The notes beneath the pieces were generated by a model. It was given only the letters and a program-made list of their open reading frames with translations. It made no database searches and had not been told where the DNA came from. From Leptasterias polaris (lineage: Eukaryota; Echinodermata; Asteroidea; Forcipulatida; Asteriidae), in assembly GCA_037783415.1 (NCBI GenBank), contig JAZGTN010000059.1:558001-622000 (forward strand): a stretch of DNA of 64,000 nt, written 5' to 3'. Shown here piece after piece: positions 55,964-64,000 of this stretch. Position 1 is the stretch's first letter, and the number at the start of each line of letters is the position of its first letter. The translations under genes were made by a program, and so were the position numbers.

Positions 55964-56040
55964 CTCTCCCGAGGTCTCAGCGCAGTGAATAGTTTTCTAG
56001 ATACCAGCGCTATACAAATCTTATTATTTATTATTATTAT

Positions 56041-57330
56041 ATTCCTGCATCCGAAAAATAAAACAAAATAGCCACTTTAATTATGATGAATGATTGATTG
56101 ACAACAAACTCTGAAACTCATCTACTGATCCAATTCACCTGAGGTCTTCATACTCCTAGAACTATTTATGAGGTTCGATTCGCTATCGTCTCCACAAGTC
56201 ATAGAGTGACATGTACAAAAACCTATTCGAAACTGTTTGCCCTTCACGTTTATACATGCCTGCAGTTCTTTTATGAAATCAGATATTGTCAAAATTAGGC
56301 TCTATAATGTTCTTTGTACTCTCATTAAGCGATGCGCGGGTCCAGAATAATCCACTCCGCAAAACAATTAAAGTTGCAAAAAATGATAAATTCTCACCGT
56401 TTTTCAGAATCCTAGCCTTCCAGAAACACTATGGCCGCCGCTGAAATTTTCCAACTGGTAATACTAAGTGGGGTACACAGAATGCTCCTCAAAAGCATGT
56501 TCAACGGGATTTTTGTACACAAAACTGTCAGGGAGTAAAAAACAAACTAAAGACGGTCAAATTACCCTGGGAATAATATCGTATTTTGACAGGTTTTATA
56601 CCAAAGGAAAGCCCTACTCAAGGGCCCTGGTCTCTTATTAGTATCGTTTGTGTGACGATTTTGTAGGCGAGGCTAGAGGCCAGAATGTACGGTTACCACC
56701 ACCAAATTAATCAACATGGGCAATATTATGATACGTAAACACAAGCAGACCTTTCATGCTGAATAGTTTGGGAACAAATCTGTGCTATGTTTGACAATAA
56801 TAACTCCTGAACTGAACATAGAGAGACATAGCTTGTACCTGATTCATCCCTAGATATTCCTGCATTCGAAAATTAAATCAATAAGGCCACTTAGTGCCAT
56901 CTTCAGATCTGAAATGAACACCAAGTGGGGGTACACAGAATGCTCCTCAAAAGAAAGTTCAATGTGATTTTTGTACACAGGGCTGACACTAGAGAGTAAC
57001 AAACTAACTAAATACGGTCAAATCACCCCGAGAATAATACTGGATTTGGATAGGTTTTATACCAAAGGAAAGCCCTACTCAAGGGCTCTGGTCTCGTATT
57101 GGTTTCGTTTGTGTGACGATCTTGTAGGCGAGACTAGAGGTCAGAAAGGACGGTTACTACCACCACCAAATTAATCAACTTGGGCTATATGTATTAACAC
57201 AAGCAAGCCCTTTCATGCTGAATAGTTTGGGAAAAAATCTGCGCTAAGTTTGACAATAACTCCTGAAGTAAACATGCTAGAGAGACATAACTTGTACCTG
57301 ATTCATCCCTAGATATTCCCGCATCCGCAA
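56041..57330. repeat. Tandem repeat array of ~400-460-bp units, right part
   Basis: Continues the units of 51950-52555: GTTTTATACCAA at 56593 and 57054. 56150-56420 is a distinct segment (GAGTGACATGTACAAAAAC, GCCCTTCACGTTTATAC) also present at 39500-39720. The frame 56971-57174 is a repeat translation. Confidence 0.8.
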
Positions 57331-57435
57331 ATTTTTACAATTTAGCCACTTTAGCCACAAGCGTTTCTGACATCAGAAGCGTTTCTCAGCTTCAAATTTG
57401 GGGGGCAAGAAAAATTGCATATTTTTTACATAGTG

Positions 57436-57550
57436 AAATGTTTCTCAAAATGCTTTATACTATCGAAAACTGCTGTTTTAAAGGCTTCTTACCAATACGT
57501 TTTTATTGCCATTGTTTTAAATGGTGATAACCAAACGTATACATTCCCTT
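57436..57550 (-). mobile_element. MITE family fragment, copy 4
   Basis: AAATGCTTTATACTAT-like and GATAACCAAACGTATACATT match the copy at 47838-47935 in reverse. Confidence 0.65.
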
Positions 57551-59934
57551 CAAATAAAATCTTTATTATTACAAGTCACAGTGCTTTGTGTCGATCAATG
57601 AAATCACAAAAAGAACCACTACACGAATGTGAACAATATATCTGTGAGAATACTGAACCGTTTTTCCCACAAAATCGCGACTACCGAGTTTGATTTTCAT
57701 AACAACCACCATGTTCTTATCCCTTATATTTATTCACAATGGCTTCTTTTTTGGGCCCTAAATTAGTTCTTTTCATTCCATGGATTTTGTTTCCCTCGGT
57801 ATTGTACTCATCAATGTGGACCTTGTAGTGAGGACGGTTGCCATGGAAACTCCATGTCAATACATACCTAAAACGTAGCCCGCCATGTCAGTGAAATAAC
57901 AGCAAAATACACCACCGAATTACATTTGTTTCTCAGAAAGCCTCAAACTTTCCTGGCACAAGTTAAATATGTGTAATGGTATTTTTTTTATAAAACATAA
58001 CTGGCTGATGAGATGTTAAACTAACTTCATCATTAACTCACACAGAAACAATAATATATGGCAGTATTTGTCAAAGATAAGCCATTGAGTCGACTGAAAG
58101 TCTAGAACTTGCACCTAATATCTCACGAGCGAGTCAGACCCTTTTATGGAGAATTTCTCTTTCCAATCCATTAATAAACATTCAATTTGTATTTAAGGCT
58201 ACTAGCGAATTAATTTGTTGACAATTGAGGAAACGCTGGCAATTACTACGTTTCATTGAACCCGTTCTGTCTAATTTCACAACGTCTTTGAAGACGATAA
58301 ACACTTCACCTATTCAATCGTAATCGAATTGTCACTTTCTTAGAAAACGTCGATGTACTCAAATTCCTCTATCCATACAAATCAATAGTCAGATATAATG
58401 TACCTGACTGTTTTGATTCATATGGATAAGTTATTAAAATGAAGTCATTAAAAAAACATATTTATAAACCATTCAACTAAACTAAACTGTAAACAGTAAA
58501 AAGAAAGCACTATTTTTGTCCTTTCGCATAACTCATTAGTACCCTGCCAATTTATCAACAATTGAATGCTACTATAAATTGTAATGGGAGAAGCGGGAAT
58601 CTGTAGGGTAAGTTTTGAAAGAATCTTCCTAGATGCTAATTATTGACGATTTCTAGTTACAGCAGTTTTAGAATCAACATTCCCCAAAACATCTTATTTA
58701 CTTTCATGTAATCGACCTTTCGCATTTATTGTAAGCAGTATATTTTCTAAGGGAACCTTTTTCCCCATTCGAGTATTTTGTAGACATCGTGAAGGACCAC
58801 TCATTTACTTCGGTGAAGAGCTATGAAGCCCGTCTTACGTTGACCTGCACATTACTTAAGATAAACGCCATTTCAAGTCCGTACCTCAGTAAGTTACCAT
58901 GACGACATGATAAGACTGTCAGATCATAGAGAAAGTGGACTTAATGGTCCGGGCGAACCTAACCTGGCCCAACGCGTCGATAGTCGGGTCATCTTCGTTC
59001 AGTCCTCCATGGTTCAGTAGACCTAAGACCTACACCGAACAGACAGGCATAGTACACAGTCTAGCTTGGACAATAAACCTAAACCTGAAATTAACCGTAA
59101 CCAGCATTTCCCTGAGCACCATCGCCCAAAATTGTGTTAAAAAGTATTGATTCCAAATATCAATAGTCAAAAAACCACACATTAAATATGATGCAGCCAC
59201 ATTTCGGCAGGAAAATCTACTCCGGCTGTCGAGCATCATCCAAAATGTTGACCGTTGGTGGCGTTTCTTGGCCTACCTGGCCTACGTGTTGGGCAGTGGC
59301 ATTTCAATGGCATGCATGTTAACGTTTTAGATGCATAAACGATGACATGGTCTTATTGTACATGTATATTGATCTTAAAAGTACACATGGCGACTGTAAA
59401 TATGTATCAAATTATAGGCCATTTAATGGTGCTTTCGAAAAGCAAATGGGAACTCGGACACATTGTAGGTCGTTTGTTTAATTTTTCAAATTGGTCGTCA
59501 AGAAGTCAGAAACGGTAGACATTTTCCAACAAATGGAATAATATTCATCCTGAGGTTGGTTTCCACTGTTAGTAGGAATGTTCATGATCTACTGGCAACT
59601 TAAATTACATTTAATTGGCAGTGGGCGTGAGTTACTATTTTCACGAGTTCATGTTAGTAATTAAGTGTGTTTGATCTTTGCCAAAAAGGACCATTTTATT
59701 TTGTTTTCTCGTGACAAATATCGATTCATAGTTGACCTAGTGCTGGATCAACACAAAATTGATGACGCACCTCATTCTGCTCCTGATCAACAATTAATGT
59801 TGAAAGTTGCTACGCAACGGTCGACAACATGGACTCATTAAAATGTTCATTATGATCTTCACTGCTTCTAGGACATTTAAGGTATTGTGAGGAAGTCCAC
59901 ATAATTATTATAATAATGATGATTAAAGGCAGGT
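57551..59934. other. Intergenic, no gene seen
   Basis: AT-rich sequence with no recognisable exon, repeat or RNA. The frames at 58935-59150 and 59030-59239 have no known motif. Confidence 0.4.
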
Positions 59935-60290
59935 TTAACTAATTTGGTAATTATCAAAGATCAGTATCCTCACTTGGTGTATCTCCCCCAACATATCTTT
60001 TATGCATAAAATAACAAACCTGTACAAATTTGGGCTCAATTGGTCATCGAAGTTGCAAGAAAGTAATGATAGAAAAACACCCTAATTGCATAGTTGTGTG
60101 TGTGTTTTCAGATGCCTGAGAAAGGCTTTATGCCTGAAGCATTTTTCTTAGAAAAATTACCACTTTCTCGCAAACTACATTACTTCAAAAGATGTCGTTT
60201 CTAAATGTGTTTTATAATACCAACAGCTCTTTCAAGTAAGTTTGTGTTCCATTAATTTTTAGAGTAATTACAAAAGTAAAACCCTCCTTT
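59935..60290 (-). mobile_element. MITE family copy 5 (reverse)
   Basis: CCTCACTTGGTGTATCTCCC, TTATGCATAAAATAACAAAC, GGGCTCAATTGGTCATCGAA and ACTACATTACTTCAAAAGAT match the family of 32833-33206 in reverse. Confidence 0.75.
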
Positions 60291-60536
60291 GAAATGCACA
60301 CTTTTGGAAGTTGCAACAATACAGACCATTCAACTTTTGAGTTAAAAGGGTAAAATAATTTTAAAAGTAACATCGAAAAATTCATTATCACTTGCTTAAC
60401 ATTTAATGGATTATAATTACACATAAGGTTATTTAGTTGCTTTTTCTTTAGACATGTGGGATCGGATACAATTTAGTTTTCTAGCAAATATTAAGCATGA
60501 CTATTTCTAATAAGATTGTTGCCAACGGGTTTTGTT

Positions 60537-60651
60537 AAAGGCCTTTTCCAAACTCCGGCTTCGGCTACGCGTCTCCGGCTTCAGGCTCCGTACGCTGTTG
60601 GTGACGCCAAGCTGGAGCTGGAGCCAAAGCCGAGATTTGGAAAAGGCTTTA
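60537..60651. mobile_element. Short GC-richer palindromic MITE
   Basis: AAAGGCCTTTTCCAAACTCC near 60537 is inverted as GATTTGGAAAAGGCTTT near 60635-60651. The interior alternates CCGGCTTCGGCT and AGCCAAAGCCG. Confidence 0.7.
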
Positions 60652-62075
60652 AGTATTAGCTTGCAGATTTTACGCCGAGCTTTCCAAAAATGACGCACTA
60701 TAGAGACGAGCAGATGGATCACTGCCTCATATTGGGAATGCTAACAACCAATCACACGAGGCTCTTCCAAACGCCATTTTGTTTCCGATGTGTGTTTGTT
60801 GAAATAACCATCACATTGTAGGCCTACCTATTTATAAAGATTGGTCGGTATTGTAATGAAAAGAAAATGTATACAGGACAAAATGTTACTCAACACTCAT
60901 TGATTTTCTCTAAACTTCCATATTTTCAATCACAATGGACGATGATTGTTTTCATAAATTATTGAAAAAACGCAAATAAACAGTACATGCATTGGTTAGC
61001 AAAAGGAAACTAGTTCAAATGTTCATAGTTACGCCAAAAAGGTTGGATTCCTCCATAATCATTCAGCATTGTATGATCCTGATGGTCTTAGCATGACCAA
61101 CAAAATGTGTCGAGCTATAAAGCCATTTTGAGATGTGGTGGACACAAAGATATTACTATATGACACCATTAGGTTTGGGTAAATCTGTCTGCATACACCC
61201 AGACCAAACAGTGCACTCCTATATAGTGCCCTCGGTATCAAATTTCAGCAGAATTTACATTAATATTTGCATATGTTTTAGTCTACATGATGATGAGCTA
61301 CGCGCTAGCCTGTAAGTGTTTGTAGTTGAATGAGCGACTTCGCACTAATTGTACATCTCGACACACCGGCAGTGTTGTCATCTTATGACATCATAGACAC
61401 GTGGTTAGTGTAGGATCTTCAGTGTATTGCACAGGGATACTAAAGGCATAATTATAAACATTAGCAATTAGACCCGTGGTACGCACACAGCCAGCAGTAA
61501 ATTGACTGCAGTGTGTCTAGGTATCGTATTTTATTGAAGTGGTAGACCTCCAAACATGCTCCACGTAAAGACCCCCTTTTTAACGACCAGTCTCCAGCTC
61601 CCTCGAGCAGTCCGGTAAACGATGCCTGCTTGCACCACGACAGGAAACACACCGAGGCGGGGCTCAGTCTCGCCCTTGTCTGACATTATAGCGTGAATTT
61701 GGTTGCCATGGTTACAGAGCTGTATTCTGCCGTGGGCAATTTGCTGGTTGTTCGGAACCGCTCGGAGCAATAACCAGAACGCATGCGTCTCCCCGTCGCT
61801 GCTTCTAACCATGTGATATTAACATTAATAATTGACACGCTGTCAGCACGGCAGTACTGCGGGTTTCTCCGTCGCCTCATTTTTTCAGGTATTGCCCGCA
61901 CAAACGGCAGCTTTCACATCGCTTTGAAAACACAACAACTGGAAAAGCTTTCCACATGATGTGTTTATCTTAAAGAAGTCATGGATTGTATACAGCAGCA
62001 TTGTATTTGGAAATGGCTACCTTGATCTAACTACAAGGATATAACGTTGTGAGTGGCGACCAACGCAGAAAGACC
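60652..62075. other. Upstream region of the KCNH gene
   Basis: 61070-61240 is copy 2 of the dispersed repeat at 7065. 61550-61900 is CpG-richer and contains GTTGCCATGGTTAC (an RFX X-box-like motif) near 61702. This may belong to the channel promoter or 5' UTR. No earlier exon is identifiable. Confidence 0.4.
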
Positions 62076-62151
62076 ATGCCTTCTCGACGGGGCCTGGTGG
62101 CCCCTCAAAACACCTTCCTCGAAAGCATCATCAAAAGATGTAGCGTCCAAC
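62076..62151 (+). CDS. ERG-type voltage-gated K+ channel (KCNH family), first coding exon
   Basis: KCNH2/6/7-type channels carry the rapid delayed-rectifier potassium current in the plasma membrane. Their cytoplasmic amino end (PAS-cap plus PAS domain) slows deactivation. This exon encodes MPSRRGLVAPQNTFLESI then IKRCSVQ, matching the vertebrate ERG start MPVRRGHVAPQNTFLDTI. It ends in phase 1 at CAAC with a consensus donor GTAAGTATG, where the first coding exon of vertebrate ERG genes also ends. The start codon is fixed by this match. The PAS-domain exon was not found in the remaining 1.85 kb, so intron 1 extends beyond the window. The subfamily member cannot be told from one exon. Confidence 0.92.
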
Positions 62152-64000
62152 GTAAGTATGAGCGGTTACATTTAATAAGAAAGATTAGAACATGTTTTGT
62201 GTATATTTGTAGTGACTTAATTTGGCTTTCAAAATGGCATGTGCCGTGTGACGACACCATCATGTTGCGCATGACAACATCGTTTGACAACAAAAAACAA
62301 AGTGGTATTTTGATACTGTTTCCCGCCTCTGGAATTTTCAACAACATAAGGCTCAGTCATAATTCAGCAGATCAAGACAGTATATTAGTAGCATTTTAAA
62401 CTCAATTGAATCTACTCTTAGCTTGGTAAATGAATACGAGGAAAAACAGTTATCCAAATCCAAGTCTCTGTCATAATAAATTAGTGTTTCAATCAAGAAA
62501 GGTAGTTGTTAAATTGGCCGTTCTCAAAGGGCGGTAGCAAGTCATGCATTACCAGTTAAGTAGTATCATAAGATGCTACAAATAAGGAAGACTGTGAGGT
62601 TAAAATACAGTGATACATAAATAATGACAATCTATACAGCGTCCACCCATGAAACATGCTCTGGGCGCTTAACAATATATAAACAAACGATAACAATCCA
62701 TACAGTTTTAAAACCTTAAAGAAAATACAGTTAAAAGGGTAATTGCAGACAGTAAAGAGTACACTAAAATATCAATTCAGTAAAAACACGATATACCATT
62801 TAAGACAATTCGAATAATAATGGATGTGCAATGATAATCATGACGTCATTTCTGTTGGTTACAGCGACTACGAACATCACGGCGATTGTTGATTTTAATG
62901 ATTTTGATGTTGCTGTTTCTTCAGCTGATTCGGTGAAGGTTGTCTATGACCATGATGAAGTCACAACGACGACATTGACAATGACACCGACGATGACAGT
63001 AGCTGTAGTGGTTGTGATAGTTCGAACGATGGTTGTATTTTGAATTGATAGTGGTGATGACGATGGAAGTGTTGCTGATTATGTTTGAGATGATCAAAGG
63101 CCTGACGGGGATGGTTGGATAATGATGGTTGGGATTTTAGCAAATGATAATGAATTACACGCAATTTGCTACAATATTTCACCTGATGACGTTAGTCACG
63201 AACCATGATTGATTTCAAATTCATATTAATTACGTTTCGTTTTATAAATGTAAAGACCTTTTCTAAATCGTTGGAAAATCAAAAATCACCCCATCAATCA
63301 AGCTTTCGAACATGCTGAAATTTTACAAATTGCTCACTCGGGCATAATATTATTTTTCCAGAATTCTACGCCGTCATACCATAATAATACATTTAATAAC
63401 AGTGACGAGAAGAGCTAACTAATAAATTTGTCATACTCTACCCTTTTGTGGCATTCGCTGTCACTAAAATATTTATTTTGGATTGTTAAACACAATGTTC
63501 ATGTCGTAATGCACTGTCTACGATAGCTTGTTATTCACGGTCCTCTAATGGCTTAATCCCTCGCTTGAGGACAATACTAAACTACATTTTTATGTAATTT
63601 TTTTTACAATATATGATTTGGCAACCATCACGTTGCCATGCAGGCAAACTCATATAAAATCCATGTAACGTATTAGGATAGCCTCTCAGCGTACGGATGG
63701 GACCAAGGCTGTAATTTTAGTGCGATAATGAAACTACAAGGGCCTACAATGTCTACTGAGGATGCATTAATTCAAAGTGCAACTTGACAATACTTGGTAG
63801 TATTTATCATATTTGCTACTCAGTAAATCGTTAGCAAGCAATTTAAGCTTTTCATTGATGTACGAACTATTATTAAATTGTATGCTTTCTTCTGCATTGT
63901 GGAGGTTTTTCTAATTTGATTAGCGAAGGACGCGGTGCATCAGTTCAAGCAACGATCATGTACAAGATAACAACGAAGAATACACTCCTTCCAGTGGGTC
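62152..64000 (+). other. KCNH intron 1 (partial)
   Basis: No PAS-domain exon, repeat element or RNA gene was recognised. 62880-63140 is a GAT/GAC-rich low-complexity stretch whose frames are not genes. Confidence 0.5.

Larger units (their letters stand above)
52556..56040 (+). mobile_element. L2/CR1-like LINE inserted in the tandem repeat
   Basis: The left junction follows CTCTAGATATT, and the right end is a (TTA)n tail followed by ATTCCTGCATCCG. Joined, these restore the repeat unit (CTAGATATTCCTGCATCCG). It is probably close to full length for one ORF. The 3' UTR has GCGCTATACAAATC then (TTA)n. Confidence 0.85.

Noticed and set aside
57415..57693. 92-residue plus-strand frame
   Set aside because: Half of it is a reverse MITE fragment (57436-57550). 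No domain.
62831..63182. Thr/Val-rich plus and His/Gln-rich minus frames
   Set aside because: GAT/GAC low-complexity sequence inside the KCNH intron.

Overview
The window looks like nuclear DNA of a marine invertebrate deuterostome, most likely an echinoderm. This is inferred from spliced genes with GT-AG introns, AT-rich introns, a metazoan-type rDNA fragment, and the mix of DIRS, L2/CR1-like and RTE-like retroelements, tRNA-derived SINEs and many MITEs. The species cannot be fixed from the sequence alone.

Three host genes are supported. COQ6 (ubiquinone biosynthesis monooxygenase) runs on the minus strand from the start codon at 26408 to the stop at 7675, in 11 coding exons that keep frame throughout (525 codons). 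COMMD1 runs on the plus strand, head-to-head with COQ6, from 26824 to 29640 in 4 coding exons (187 codons). Only 415 bp separate the two start codons, so they probably share a bidirectional promoter. At the right edge, 62076-62151 is the first coding exon of an ERG-type voltage-gated potassium channel (KCNH family); the rest of that gene lies beyond the window.

The remaining sequence is mostly nested mobile DNA. (1) 1-5215 is a large foldback element with inverted arms near 0.8-1 kb, capped by arrays of a 31-bp repeat and carrying an L2-like LINE 3' end, a MULE-type MITE and a compound trinucleotide repeat. (2) COQ6 introns hold tRNA-derived SINEs and several inverted-repeat elements. (3) 32.8-34.2 kb has a common MITE family and a 373-bp coding-free element that shares 79 identical nt with a DIRS leader. 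(4) 34213-46848 is one DIRS retrotransposon (copy A, minus strand) whose RT reading frame is split by a second, antiparallel DIRS (copy B, 40737-45308). Copy A also carries a CR1-like LINE. (5) 49272-51452 is a terminal-inverted-repeat element with a GC-rich core of broken ribosomal DNA (18S and 5.8S pieces), and a further MITE sits inside the 18S piece. (6) 51.9-57.3 kb is a tandem repeat of about 400-460 bp split by an L2-like LINE, which is itself split by another LINE tail.

The most unusual items are the rDNA-carrying TIR element, the antiparallel DIRS-in-DIRS nest with its miniature relative, and the foldback element with 31-bp arrays. No operons, CRISPR arrays or intact RNA genes were seen.
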